64,000 bases of DNA from positions 92,876 through 156,875 of the forward strand of contig NZ_PHKV01000007.1 of assembly GCF_002846205.1 (NCBI RefSeq), read 5' to 3'. This document shows, one piece after another, positions 1-9,178 of the stretch. Source of the DNA: Xanthomonas prunicola. Lineage in GTDB: Bacteria > Pseudomonadota > Gammaproteobacteria > Xanthomonadales > Xanthomonadaceae. A model generated the notes under the pieces. That model worked only from the letters and a program-made list of their open reading frames with translations. It ran no database searches and was not told the DNA's origin. Position numbers and translations under genes: made by a program. Each line of letters begins with the position of its first letter. Position 1 is the first letter of the stretch.

Positions 1-402
1 TGCCTGATTGCTGCACGTCTGTCGCGCGACAGGACGTCGCGCCATGGGTGCGGCGCCTGCAGGCAACTTGGCCGCAAGCGTTCACCGCGCGCAGTCCAAG
101 ACCCTCACCTTCCGGGCAAGGAAGGCAACGCTGGCACGCCACAGGTGCGCATGCATTGGGGTGCCGGCGTCGCAAACGCGAATGGCATCCGAGATTAGGG
201 CGCGGGTAAGGCAAGCCACCATGCTCGACGGTCGTGCTTCTTCACCGGACGCTGCGCGCACGAACGTCAGTTGGAAGCGATGGCGCTCGCCACAGGCCAC
301 CGTGGGTGGCGACCGGTCGAACGAGAACTCCACACGCAGCACAGCGTGCTTTCGAGCAACAGCACAGCCAATCACGATTGCCGCGGACGCGTGGATCGAA
401 GA
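1..402. other. No supported gene upstream of tRNA-Thr
   Basis: Several overlapping open frames exist on both strands here, but none has a ribosome binding site, a signal peptide or a recognisable domain, and some run into the tRNA gene. Nothing is called. Confidence 0.4.
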
Positions 403-478
403 TGGTGCCGGCACCCGGATTCGAACTGGGGACCTACCGCTTACAAGGCGGTTGCTCTACCAACTGAGCTATGCCGGC
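403..478 (-). tRNA. tRNA-Thr (anticodon TGT)
   Basis: On the minus strand a complete cloverleaf can be read. The acceptor stem GCCGGCA pairs with TGCCGGC, the D-arm has the usual AGCTCAGTTGGTAGAGC, the anticodon loop CTTGTAA gives anticodon TGT, the T-loop is GTTCGAATCC, and the discriminator A is followed by an encoded CCA. The 5' end is at 478. The length of 76 nt including CCA is normal. The gene is transcribed in the same direction as the birA group but is separate from it. Confidence 0.97.
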
Positions 479-510
479 GAAGCCAGGCGCATCGCGCGCC
501 GGTGCGCATT

Positions 511-1425
511 CTAGCGCAGCGCGGCGCAATCTAGCGAACGCTCGCGCGCGGCACCGGCAGCACGTTGCAACACGCTGGTGGCCGCGCTGCTGCGCAGATC
601 GATCCACCAGCGCGATTGACCGCTGCCGCTGGGCACCAACTGCGCCGGGAACCCTGCGCCGACCAGGCTGGCCTGGCGCCGCTCAGCGCGCTCGCGGCTC
701 TGGTACTGGCCTAGCGCCACGGTGTTGTCCTCGCCCTGTGCGATCACGTAGTAGTCGCCCATACCAGCCGCGGCAATGCGCTTGACCAGGGCCTGCGCGG
801 CTGCGCGATCGCCCACGTTGGGCAACATCACCCGAAACGTGCTGACGCCAGCGTCCTTGTCCTCGCGCAGAGTGGCGCGACTGGCCTGCCCACGCACGCG
901 CGCCAGCGCCGCATCGGCATCGGCGCGTGCCGCGAATGGCCCCAGGCTGGCGCAACGCTCCGCTGCAGGCACAGGCGGTGGCGACGCGGTCGGCGATGGT
1001 TTTGCAGCGGCGACGCGGTCGGCCGGCGTTGCAGCAGTTTTTGTGGTCGCCGCCGTCTCGGCTGCGGCACGCGGCGTTTCCGCTACGGCCGCGGTGGCCG
1101 ATGTCGTCGATGCAGGCGTGGACGCCGCTGTACTGGCAACTGCCGCCGGGGTGGGCGTGGGTACCGATGCGGAGACAGGTGTCGATGCTGGTGTGGCCGA
1201 TGCGGTCGACTCACTCTCCGCTGCCGACGCCGATCCCGTAGTCGCCGCTGCACCCGGCAGCGCAGCCCCGCCAACAGCCGTCGGGGTTGGCAGCAACTCC
1301 AGCCGCGCGACACCCGTCGGTTGCGCCGGCGCCGGCGGTGGTGCCGGCGGCGGCTGCACGGCCCACCACAATGCCACCCCGGCATTGAGGACGATCAAAA
1401 CGACGATGAGGGCGCGGACATACAT
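511..1425 (-). CDS. SPOR-domain protein
   Basis: A 304-residue protein with one N-terminal membrane segment (about residues 5-24), a long Ala/Thr/Ser/Pro-rich linker (about 30-175) and a C-terminal region beginning near the Cys in ERCASLGPF that fits a SPOR fold. SPOR domains bind denuded peptidoglycan glycans at division sites, so this is probably an inner-membrane protein reaching into the periplasm. It starts 9 bp after the coaX stop, so it should be the last gene of a birA-coaX-SPOR operon. The low-complexity linker is normal for the family. No enzymatic domain is seen. The specific cell role is inferred from the family only. Confidence 0.8.
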   Translation of the reverse strand: MYVRALIVVLIVLNAGVALWWAVQPPPAPPPAPAQPTGVARLELLPTPTAVGGAALPGAAATTGSASAAESESTASATPASTPVSASVPTPTPAAVASTAASTPASTTSATAAVAETPRAAAETAATTKTAATPADRVAAAKPSPTASPPPVPAAERCASLGPFAARADADAALARVRGQASRATLREDKDAGVSTFRVMLPNVGDRAAAQALVKRIAAAGMGDYYVIAQGEDNTVALGQYQSRERAERRQASLVGAGFPAQLVPSGSGQSRWWIDLRSSAATSVLQRAAGAARERSLDCAALR

Positions 1426-1434
1426 GCGCCGATT

Positions 1435-2163
1435 CTACGGGGACGCCGCCGCGGTCGCCCACGTCGCCAGGCCGTCCAGCACCAAGGCGGCGCGGAACGT
1501 GGCGCCGGGCAACAGCGGTAGCAGCGGCGGCGCGCCGCCGCCATGCACCAACAGCCGCACCGGCACGCCCAGGTTGCGTTGCGCGTGCTGCAAGCTGCGC
1601 TCAATCAGCGCCACCGCCGCGCCATCGCAGCCGGAGGTCAGCGCATCGTCGGTGTCGATGGCCAGCTCGACATAGTCACCGCCGCTGGCCGGCAGTTGCA
1701 CAGCGCGCGCATGCAGCGCTTCGCGCATGGTGGTCGGCGAGGCGGCGATGCGGCCGCCGTGATGCAGGCCATCGGCGCCGAGCACGTCGATCGTCAATGC
1801 GGTGCCCACGCCGGCCACCAGCACCGGCGCGTCGCCCCGCGCACCCAGCAACGCCAGAAAACGGTCCACACCGAAACGGCTGGGGTCGGCATAAGCAATA
1901 CGGATGCCGGCGCATTCGGCGGCGGTCCGCGCGATGCGCACCTGCGCAAAGCGCTCCTGCAGGCAAGCGATCATGCGCTGGGTCAGTGCCGGTGCGGCCA
2001 CGCTGGCGACGTGCGCGATACGCCCGGACGGCAGCGCCGCTACTGCGGCCGCATCCATGGCTTCGGCGCCGTGCGCCCATGCCTGCACCTCGCCGGCACG
2101 GTTGCCGTGCAACGGCGCGTACTTGAACCGCGAATTTCCCAGGTCGAACAACCACTCGCTCAT
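1435..2163 (-). CDS. coaX: Type III pantothenate kinase
   Basis: CoaX phosphorylates pantothenate with ATP, the first step of coenzyme A synthesis. The 242-residue product opens with FDLGNSRFK (residues 6-14), the ASKHA phosphate-1 motif, and has GVDRF near residue 98 and GTALTID near residue 120, all typical of type III enzymes. The ATG at 2163 is preferred because it overlaps the birA stop as ATGA; the frame stays open upstream but that part is inside birA in another frame. Translational coupling to birA is expected. The pairing of coaX with birA is common in this group. Confidence 0.95.
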   Translation of the reverse strand: MSEWLFDLGNSRFKYAPLHGNRAGEVQAWAHGAEAMDAAAVAALPSGRIAHVASVAAPALTQRMIACLQERFAQVRIARTAAECAGIRIAYADPSRFGVDRFLALLGARGDAPVLVAGVGTALTIDVLGADGLHHGGRIAASPTTMREALHARAVQLPASGGDYVELAIDTDDALTSGCDGAAVALIERSLQHAQRNLGVPVRLLVHGGGAPPLLPLLPGATFRAALVLDGLATWATAAASP

Positions 2164-3125
2164 GCAGGTCTCACGCTCACTTCTCCGGAGTGGAACAGGC
2201 GCACCGTGTCGCCCAGTTGCACCCGCAGCGCGCCGTCGGCCGCCAGGCCGAGCGCGACGCCACGATGGCCGGTGCCGGCCTCTTCGACCTGCACCGCACG
2301 CCCGCTCAAGACATCCAGGTCTGCATAGCGCCCCAGGAACGGCGCCAGCCCCTGCGCCTCGAACAGGTCCAGTGCCGGCAGCAAAGCGGACAGCACCGCC
2401 GCGGTGACGCGGTCGCGCGACACCGGGCTGCCAGCCAGGGTATCCAGGTCGATCCACGGCTGCTCGATGCTGGCCGCTGCTGCCGCCGGCATGTGCACGT
2501 TCAAGCCCAGCCCGATCACCGCACGCGCGTTGCCGGCCATCTCGCCGCCACCTTCGATCAACAGGCCGCCCAGCTTGCGCTCGCGTGCCAGCAGATCGTT
2601 CGGCCATTTCAGACCGACATCGGCGAACCCGCAACCACGCAAGGCTTCGGCCACTGCCACCCCAACAGCCAGGCTAAGGCCGGCCAACTGGCCCAGCCCG
2701 CCACTGAAACGGCGCGACGCCGACAAATAAATGTGCGCGCCCAGCGGCGAGGTCCACTGGCGTCCGCGCCGGCCGCGGCCGCCGGTCTGGCGCTCGGCCA
2801 GCAGCACTGCCACGCCGTGTGCGGGCGCCGGCTGCGACAGCAAGGTGGTGTTTGTGGATTCCAGCGTCCAGGCCACATCCAGCGCCGCCAGGCCGGCCGC
2901 TGCATCGGGTGCCATGCCGGCGCGAATGCGCGCCGCGTCCAGCAGATCCAATGGCGTGGCCAGACGATAACCGTCGCCGGCCCGTCCTTCGATGTCGACA
3001 CCGGCCGCGCGCAGATTCTGGATGCGCTTCCACACCGCCGCACGGGTCAAGCCGGCATCGCGTGCCAGCGCATCGCCGGACAGCCGGCCACCGGCGAGTT
3101 TGGCCAGCAACGCACGATCATCCAC
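2160..3125 (-). CDS. birA: Bifunctional biotin ligase / biotin operon repressor
   Basis: BirA makes biotinyl-AMP and attaches biotin to carboxylase carrier proteins; proteins with the N-terminal winged helix also repress biotin genes. Here the first ~65 residues carry the helix-turn-helix (SGDALARDAGLTRAAVWKRI) and the ligase part has the biotin-binding loop GGRGRRGRQW and KWPND. A GTG start at 3125 gives 321 residues, the usual length. An ATG at 3176 would add 17 residues and cannot be excluded, since neither start has a clear ribosome binding site. The stop overlaps the coaX start by 4 bp. Confidence 0.93.
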   Translation of the reverse strand: MDDRALLAKLAGGRLSGDALARDAGLTRAAVWKRIQNLRAAGVDIEGRAGDGYRLATPLDLLDAARIRAGMAPDAAAGLAALDVAWTLESTNTTLLSQPAPAHGVAVLLAERQTGGRGRRGRQWTSPLGAHIYLSASRRFSGGLGQLAGLSLAVGVAVAEALRGCGFADVGLKWPNDLLARERKLGGLLIEGGGEMAGNARAVIGLGLNVHMPAAAAASIEQPWIDLDTLAGSPVSRDRVTAAVLSALLPALDLFEAQGLAPFLGRYADLDVLSGRAVQVEEAGTGHRGVALGLAADGALRVQLGDTVRLFHSGEVSVRPA

Positions 3126-3354
3126 GGCTGCGGCGCACCATAAGACGTGAGCGGACGACGGCGCGGGCTGCGGCATAGCGAGAGAAGGCCTGCGTTGCGC
3201 ACCCAGCGGTTCGCCAGGGCAACGCGCGTGCCGCAGTAGCGGCTTGCCACAGGAGGCATGCCGCTGGGTCGGTGGCCGGCGGCACACAGGGGGCATGCGG
3301 TGGCTGGCCATCACGCGCGTCGGAGCAATGCCTCGCGGCGCCCGCGCCGCAACG

Positions 3355-3394
3355 CTGGCCGCCGGCGCCTCTCATCTCAAAGTGCATCACGCGC
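3355..3394. repeat. Right-end fragment of a MITE-like repeat
   Basis: This stretch shares the inner block tggccgccggcg and the terminal block ctcatctcaaagtgcat with the right end of the complete element at 52875-53025. No matching left terminal repeat is visible upstream, so it looks like a diverged or truncated copy. It lies between birA and the small secreted protein gene. Confidence 0.5.
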
Positions 3395-3521
3395 CCGAAG
3401 TCCCCGAATCCATCGGCCAAAGTATGCGCCAAGCCCTCCCGGGCGCCCAGCGCGGCTTGCGTGAGGGAGTGAAAAGCGCGTTATGATCGGCGACTCACGC
3501 CGCTTGCCCTGGATGTGGACG

Positions 3522-3797
3522 ATGCGCCGAATCACGGTTTGCCTGTTCATGCTGTTGGCTCCGCTTGCCGCCCTGGCATCGGACCAGCTGGTCGACGGCG
3601 ATCATGACAGCTGCGTCAGCACCAACTCGGCCGCCCGCGGCAGAACGCCGGCTCCCGAGGCAGCACCGGCACGCACCAGCCCGCACAAAGCCACGCCGTC
3701 CACCGGCGGCGGCGGTGGCAGCGATGGGGATTCATTATTCCCGCGCATGCGCACCATGCCGCGTTGGCACAGTTTCCTGCCGGGCATGTTCCGCTGA
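3522..3797 (+). CDS. Small secreted hypothetical protein
   Basis: A 91-residue protein starting with a good Sec signal peptide (MRRITVCLFMLLAPLAALA, then SDQ). The mature part is polar, low in complexity and Gly/Ser/Pro-rich, with a GGGGG run. The inner ATG at 3522 is chosen because it places the hydrophobic segment at the N-terminus; the frame is open from 3483. The last 34 bp overlap mtfA in another frame. No known family is recognised. It is probably periplasmic or secreted. Confidence 0.55.
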   Translation: MRRITVCLFMLLAPLAALASDQLVDGDHDSCVSTNSAARGRTPAPEAAPARTSPHKATPSTGGGGGSDGDSLFPRMRTMPRWHSFLPGMFR

Positions 3798-4561
3798 TCA
3801 AATGGTTGACGCGCTGGCTGCGCCGGCCGCCTCGCGAACTAGCTGATGCGCTGTGGCAGCCGCTGTGCAGCAGGTGCACGTGGGTCGCAGCGCTCGATCC
3901 GCCCCGACAGCAACGTCTGCGCGCATTGACCGCGCAATTCCTGCATCAAAAAACGATTTCGCCTGTCGATGGGCTGCAGCTGCAAGCGCACGATCGGCTC
4001 GTGCTGGCCGCGACCTGCTGCCTACCTCTGCTGGAAATCGGCGCCGCCGGTTGGCGCGGCTGGTCGCAATTGATCGTGTATCCGGATGCGTTTCGCGTGC
4101 AGCACACGCACATGGATGCGGCCGGAGTGATGCACGCATGGGACGACACCCTGATCGGCGAAGCCTGGGAGCAAGGTCCGCTGATCATCAGTTGGGCTGA
4201 TGTGCAAGCCGATCTGGACGACCCGCGGGCGGGCTTCAACGTGATCGTGCACGAGATGGCGCACAAGCTCGATGCCCTGGATGGCGCGCTCGACGGCACA
4301 CCGCCGTTACCACGCGATGCGCAGCGCACCTGGGCACGGGATTTCCAGTGCGCCTACGAACTTTTTTGCCAACGCGTCGATGCCGGCGAAGACACCGAGA
4401 TCGACCCATATGCCGCCGAAGCACCCGAAGAATTCTTCGCTGTGGTCAGCGAATATCACGTCTGCGCACCGCAGGTGCTTGCGCGAGTGATGCCGCAGGT
4501 CGCTGCGCACTTGGAACGCTTTTACGGGCCCTCGCCGTTTACCGCTTCAGTGCAGCGTTGA
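3764..4561 (+). CDS. mtfA: MtfA family zinc-dependent peptidase
   Basis: MtfA is a cytosolic zinc metallopeptidase that in E. coli binds the repressor Mlc and affects glucose uptake genes. The 265-residue frame contains the HExxH zinc motif as HEMAHKLD (residues 163-170), followed by a conserved Asp/Gly-rich segment and the downstream EEFFAVVSE that supplies the third ligand. The length is close to the family's usual 250-270. The ATG at 3764 overlaps the previous gene; a later non-ATG start near LIKWLTRW is possible. Whether Mlc regulation exists here is unknown. Confidence 0.9.
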   Translation: MAQFPAGHVPLIKWLTRWLRRPPRELADALWQPLCSRCTWVAALDPPRQQRLRALTAQFLHQKTISPVDGLQLQAHDRLVLAATCCLPLLEIGAAGWRGWSQLIVYPDAFRVQHTHMDAAGVMHAWDDTLIGEAWEQGPLIISWADVQADLDDPRAGFNVIVHEMAHKLDALDGALDGTPPLPRDAQRTWARDFQCAYELFCQRVDAGEDTEIDPYAAEAPEEFFAVVSEYHVCAPQVLARVMPQVAAHLERFYGPSPFTASVQR

Positions 4562-4705
4562 GGGTGCTGCGTCACCAGACAGCGTCGTTGTCGCCGTTCG
4601 CAAACATCACCCGCAGCCGTCACTTGAACAACCGCACAGGCATTGAAGCAAACCCGCCGTCATATCCTGCACATGTTCTTGCGTGCGCCTGGCAGCTCTC
4701 CAACC

Positions 4706-5890
4706 TCAGACCAATCCAAGATCGCGTGGTTTGCCGCCGGGAAAAACCCGCTCCAGTTGCGCTGGCGACAGGCCCCACATGCGACTCAGCAGCCCGCCGA
4801 ACAGGCTGCGGTAATTGTTGAGCACGGGGTAATCGCGGTTCTGCAGCAGCTGCGTCTGTTCGACCGCTACTTGTTCGCCAGCGATACGGCCGCCGTGCAC
4901 GCCTCCGCCCAGCACCCAGTACGTGGTGCCGTGGCCGTGATCGGTGCCCTTGCTGCCGTTCTCGCGGAAGGTGCGGCCGAATTCGGAGATCACCACCACC
5001 ACGGTGTCGTTCCACGCCGGCCCCAGCGCATCGGCATATGCGGCCAGCCCTTGACCGAGATTGCGCAGGTTGTTGGCCAGGCCACCTTCCACACTGCCCT
5101 GATTGGCATGCGTGTCCCAGCCACCGACATCGACAAATCCCAGGCGATAGCGCTCCCGCATCAAGGTTGCCATGCGCCGGGTTTCATCGGCAAAGGTGCG
5201 CGCACTGGCGGCGCCACGGCCGGCCTGCTCCATCTCTTCGCGCAGCTGCGCGGTGACCTGCTGGCGCAGCGCCAAGCCGTCGCGCGCAGCGGCGGCCAGC
5301 GGCGTGCTGTCGTACATCTGCGACAGGATCTGCGCCTGCCGCGCATCCAGCCCACCCTTGCCGATGCCCCGCAACGACACATTGGGTAAATCGCCGCCAC
5401 CTTGAAACGTCAGCGGCAACGAATCGGTGAACGCGATCGCTGGCACCCCACTGAGCACGCCCGACAGGCGCGCCATGAACCCGGAGCGATAATCGCGGTG
5501 CTTGCCGGCTTGGCCGGATTCGATATCGTCCTGGGTTTCGAAATGACTACGCGACAGATCGTCGGTGCCGGCGAACGGCACGAAGGCCACCTGCTGGCGT
5601 TCCCACAGTGGCAGCAGCGCATCGCGCATCACCGGGTTGAGGCCCCACTGCGCATTCAGCGCTACAGCACTGTTTGGATTGGCCGGATCCGGCCGCGCAA
5701 TCGCCAGGCTCGGCCGCGACTGGTAGTAAAAATCGCTGCCGTACGGCACCAGCAGATTATTGCTGTCGTAGCCGCCACGCAGAAACACCACCAGCATGCG
5801 CGCGCTATCGCGTGGCGCAGCGAACAGACGACCGGCCCACGGCATGCTTGCAGCGGCTGCAGAGGCAAGCAGAAATTGACGTCGTTGCAT
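4706..5890 (-). CDS. DUF1501 family exported protein
   Basis: A 394-residue protein with a twin-arginine-like N-terminus (MQRRQFLLASAAAASMPWAG) followed by the DUF1501 fold, related to sulfatase/alkaline phosphatase-like proteins. Family-type segments are VVFLRGGYDSNNLLVPYG, the GGWDTHANQG block and VVVISEFGRTFRENGSKGTDHG. The ATG at 5890 has GGGAG upstream. It follows a DUF1800 gene on the same strand with a 133-bp gap; these two families almost always travel together. The molecular activity is not established. A periplasmic location is inferred from the signal. Confidence 0.88.
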   Translation of the reverse strand: MQRRQFLLASAAAASMPWAGRLFAAPRDSARMLVVFLRGGYDSNNLLVPYGSDFYYQSRPSLAIARPDPANPNSAVALNAQWGLNPVMRDALLPLWERQQVAFVPFAGTDDLSRSHFETQDDIESGQAGKHRDYRSGFMARLSGVLSGVPAIAFTDSLPLTFQGGGDLPNVSLRGIGKGGLDARQAQILSQMYDSTPLAAAARDGLALRQQVTAQLREEMEQAGRGAASARTFADETRRMATLMRERYRLGFVDVGGWDTHANQGSVEGGLANNLRNLGQGLAAYADALGPAWNDTVVVVISEFGRTFRENGSKGTDHGHGTTYWVLGGGVHGGRIAGEQVAVEQTQLLQNRDYPVLNNYRSLFGGLLSRMWGLSPAQLERVFPGGKPRDLGLV

Positions 5891-5959
5891 GGTGTACTCC
5901 CGCGGCGATGACCGCTTGGTATTCGTTAGATCGTTGTATCGGGTGTTTTGACTCTACGA

Positions 5960-6001
5960 GCGTTGAATCGCTGGCGTTGAATCATTGGCGTTGCATCGGC
6001 A
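5960..6001. repeat. Three tandem copies of a 14-bp unit
   Basis: The unit GCGTTGAATCGCTG is followed by GCGTTGAATCATTG and GCGTTGCATCGGCA, in the gap between the DUF1501 and DUF1800 genes. The copies match at 9 to 12 of 14 positions. It may only be a slippage product. Confidence 0.6.
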
Positions 6002-6023
6002 GATCTGAATCGGTGCCATCGCG

Positions 6024-7613
6024 TCAGCGATAGTTGAAATCAGGCGACGACAGCAAAAATCCGTTCCATTCGGCAGGCGAGCGCGCCTGGTCGAGCGCCT
6101 GCTGCGTGGTGCCGGACAGCGAGGGCACCAGCCAGCGGTACGAGGGGCGCGTATCGATTTGCGTCACTGCCGGAATCGGCGTGTCGTTATCACCATCCAG
6201 ACGAAACAGTTGCTTGGGTCCGCCACCGATCGAACGCGCGACTTCAAAGCGCCGCGCCAATTGTCCGGAACTGGTCCAGGCCTGCGACTGCAGCGACCAG
6301 CCATCGGGGGTGATGCGTCCAAACAACGGTTCACCCAGTTGCTGCACCCAACTGGCCATCGGCGCGGCATTGATCACCGGTTGATCCTCATATGCCACCC
6401 GCATCGCCGACACCACGAACCGGTTCGGGTCCTTGAACTTGCGCGGTTGCGCCTGCGCAAACTCCGGCGACGCGAGCATGGCCTGCATCACCTTGGCGAT
6501 ATCGCCATCGCTGCGCTGGAAGGTGTTGGCCATGCGCGTCACCAACGCAGCGGGGGGCGTGTCGCTGACGAAATACTCCGCCAGGCGTTGCGAAATGAAA
6601 TGCGCGCAGGCCGGCTGCCGCACCAACAGCTGCACGGCGCGCTCGATCTCATCCAGACCACCTCCGGCGATGCGCTGGCCAAGCAGCATTTTGTCGCCGG
6701 GTTGATGTCGCGCTGGATTGAATTCGAACAAGCCGTTGCGCACGACCTGCGCCTGTCCTGGTGCTGCGGTCGGCAACGGCGGTGCGCCGTTGGCCTTGAT
6801 CGGCACCAGGCCTGCGCCGGTGAGGATCAGCGCCAGCTGCTGCACATCCTGCTGGCTGTAGCCGCCATGCACACCCAGCGTGTGCAGTTCCATCAACTCG
6901 CGTGCGTAGTTCTCGTTGACCTTGCCCTTGGCGTTCTTGGCGTTGTCCAGGTATTCCAGCATCGCCGGGCTTTGCAGCGTGGCCATCACCAAATCGGCAA
7001 ATTTGCCGGTGGCATTCGGGCGAATCGCATTTTCCATGTAGTCGGCGGCCATCCACTTCACCCGCGCCTTGTCGGCATACACGCTGAAATGATTGAGCCA
7101 GAACCACACCAGTTGCTCGCGCAGCTGATCCGGCGCGTACACCGCGCGCAGCAATTGCGCCTGGCGCGCCTGCACCAACATCTGCCCGCCGCGCGCCTGC
7201 CAGTCCTTCTTTAAGGCAACCTTCTCATCGCCATCGGGCATGGCCTGCAAGCGGACCTTGTCGGCCTCGTATTGGGTTAGCAAATCCACCAGCGGGGTAT
7301 GCAGCCCATCGAAGCGCTGCAGCTGCGCGCGCACCGGCGCGGGCAACGCCGCGTCATCGCTGGGCTGCAATAGCAGGGCACCGAAACGCTTGGGGCCTAG
7401 CCGTGTCAGTTGCGTGGCGCTGTTGGCATCCACGCCGTAAGTGGCGCGTTGCAGCCAACGCGTCTGCGATGGTGTGAGAGGAGCGTCGGCAGCCGTGCAG
7501 TTAAGCGCGCACACGCTACCGATCAACAGCGACAGCGCGCGCCATCCACGCCATTGCCGCGCGCGTGCCACACGCGTTTCCATGCGCCCTGCCTGGCTAA
7601 CTTGCTCGAACAT
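6024..7613 (-). CDS. DUF1800 family exported protein
   Basis: A 529-residue protein with an N-terminal hydrophobic export segment (RALSLLIGSVCALNCTAADA) and the DUF1800 region beginning LTPSQTRWLQRATYG. Conserved-looking blocks include WFWLNHFSVYADK, NENYARELMELHTLGVHGGY and HISQRLAEYFVSD. The ATG at 7613 is preferred because GGAGG lies five bases upstream; a start at 7625 is also open. It is first in a probable two-gene unit with the DUF1501 gene. Function is unknown; an association with the cell envelope or with secreted substrates is inference from the pairing. Confidence 0.88.
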   Translation of the reverse strand: MFEQVSQAGRMETRVARARQWRGWRALSLLIGSVCALNCTAADAPLTPSQTRWLQRATYGVDANSATQLTRLGPKRFGALLLQPSDDAALPAPVRAQLQRFDGLHTPLVDLLTQYEADKVRLQAMPDGDEKVALKKDWQARGGQMLVQARQAQLLRAVYAPDQLREQLVWFWLNHFSVYADKARVKWMAADYMENAIRPNATGKFADLVMATLQSPAMLEYLDNAKNAKGKVNENYARELMELHTLGVHGGYSQQDVQQLALILTGAGLVPIKANGAPPLPTAAPGQAQVVRNGLFEFNPARHQPGDKMLLGQRIAGGGLDEIERAVQLLVRQPACAHFISQRLAEYFVSDTPPAALVTRMANTFQRSDGDIAKVMQAMLASPEFAQAQPRKFKDPNRFVVSAMRVAYEDQPVINAAPMASWVQQLGEPLFGRITPDGWSLQSQAWTSSGQLARRFEVARSIGGGPKQLFRLDGDNDTPIPAVTQIDTRPSYRWLVPSLSGTTQQALDQARSPAEWNGFLLSSPDFNYR

Positions 7614-7733
7614 GCGGCCCTCCATCGCAACGGCTTACCGGCTCAGTATGGGTACGCCAACGCATGAGGGGTTAAACGGTTGTCGGAAGGTCTGCCGGCA
7701 TTGACCACGTGTTCATCGGGCCATTTGCGACGG

Positions 7734-9149
7734 TCACAAGCCCGGCGGCAGGGTCACATCGAAGCGGGCGCCGCCCAGTTCCTGCGAGCGCACCACCTGC
7801 AGCTCGCCGCGGTAGGCCTTGATCAGATCCTGCACGATCGACATGCCGATGCCGTGCCCTTGCACGCGCTCATCCCCACGTACACCGCGTTGCAGGATCT
7901 TGGCCACGTCTTCCGGCGCGATGCCGGGACCATCGTCTTCCACCGACAGGATCAGTCCGGCGCGACGGCTACCGGTCGTGGGGCCTGGTTGTGCGGTCAG
8001 CAGCACCCGGCTGCGCGCCCACTTGAAGCCGTTTTCCAGCAGATTGCCGAGCAGTTCCTGCAAATCGCCCGGCTCGCCGTGAAAGCGCGCTTCGGGCGAA
8101 ATATCGAATTCGCACAACACGCCCTTGACCGAATACACCTTCTCCAGACCACGCACAATTTCTTCGGCGGTCGGCTCGATCGGCAAAGGCGCGGCGAATA
8201 ACTTGTGTCCGCTGGAAGCCGCGCGGGCCAGCTGGTAAGACACCAGATCGTTCATACGGCGCAGTTGCACATCCATTTCTTCGTGCAGGTCGCGCTCGGA
8301 TGCGCCGCTATCCAATTGGGTGCGCAATACGGCGATGGGTGTCTTGAGGCTATGCGCCAGATCGGCCAGCGTGTTGCGCTGGCGCTCCAGGTTATCGCGC
8401 TCGCTCTCGATGAAGGCATTGATGCTGTCGGTCAGCGGCTCCAGCTCGCGCGGATGCTGCTCGCTCATGCGCTGGATCTCGCCGCGCTGCACCTTGGTCA
8501 ACTCGTTGATGACCCGCCGCAGCGGACGCAGGCTCCATTGCAGAATAAAGGCCTGCAACACCAGCAACACCACACCGGCGCTACCGAGGTAGAACCACAC
8601 CGCACCACGGAACACGCGCAGCTGCGCGCCCATCGAGCGCGCGTCTTCCATCACATAGATGGTGTACGGAATCTCGCCGCCGTGTTCGCGTTCGACATAA
8701 CTCACGCCCAGGCCGTAGCGATACAGCTGCCCAAGGCTGCCATCGATCTGGGTCATTTCCAGCGGGCCGATGAACTCTTCCTGGCGCGGCTCCAGCATGC
8801 GGCCGTGCGGAATATTCGGGCCTTCGGCAGACATCGAGGTCCAGCTTTCGTCCGGACGCACGACTTCGACATAGAGCCCGCCGCCAGGCACATCGAAGCG
8901 AGGGTCGGGCGGTTGCCCGCCGATGTACAGCGACCCATCGCGCACGAAATCGATATTGGCCGCGTACGCCGAGGCATAGTTCTTCAGCCGCTCGCGCAGA
9001 TTCTTTTCGGCGGTGTCGGCAAACGCCACATCCAGTGCGTAACCGGCCAGCGCCAGGAAGGCCACCAGACTGAGGCTGGCGGCCAGCAGCTGGCGGGCCT
9101 GCAATGAGCGCGGCCGCCAGCGTCTATACCACTTGGAGCGGCCCTGCAC
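7734..9149 (-). CDS. phoQ: Sensor histidine kinase PhoQ
   Basis: An inner-membrane sensor kinase of 471 residues. Two membrane segments (about 20-40 and 182-202) flank a periplasmic sensor region. They are followed by a HAMP-like region, an H-box with the phospho-acceptor His266 in LADLAHSLKTPIAVL, and the ATPase core with SVEDDGPGIAPEDV and GHGIGMSIVQDL. It begins 29 bp after phoP. In xanthomonads the PhoP-PhoQ pair is linked to divalent cation and antimicrobial peptide responses and to virulence gene control; the ligand here cannot be read from sequence. The sensor region is acidic in places, as expected for a cation sensor. Confidence 0.9.
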   Translation of the reverse strand: MQGRSKWYRRWRPRSLQARQLLAASLSLVAFLALAGYALDVAFADTAEKNLRERLKNYASAYAANIDFVRDGSLYIGGQPPDPRFDVPGGGLYVEVVRPDESWTSMSAEGPNIPHGRMLEPRQEEFIGPLEMTQIDGSLGQLYRYGLGVSYVEREHGGEIPYTIYVMEDARSMGAQLRVFRGAVWFYLGSAGVVLLVLQAFILQWSLRPLRRVINELTKVQRGEIQRMSEQHPRELEPLTDSINAFIESERDNLERQRNTLADLAHSLKTPIAVLRTQLDSGASERDLHEEMDVQLRRMNDLVSYQLARAASSGHKLFAAPLPIEPTAEEIVRGLEKVYSVKGVLCEFDISPEARFHGEPGDLQELLGNLLENGFKWARSRVLLTAQPGPTTGSRRAGLILSVEDDGPGIAPEDVAKILQRGVRGDERVQGHGIGMSIVQDLIKAYRGELQVVRSQELGGARFDVTLPPGL

Positions 9150-9178
9150 TTGGTCTTCCTGCTCGCTGACGCGCGGAC

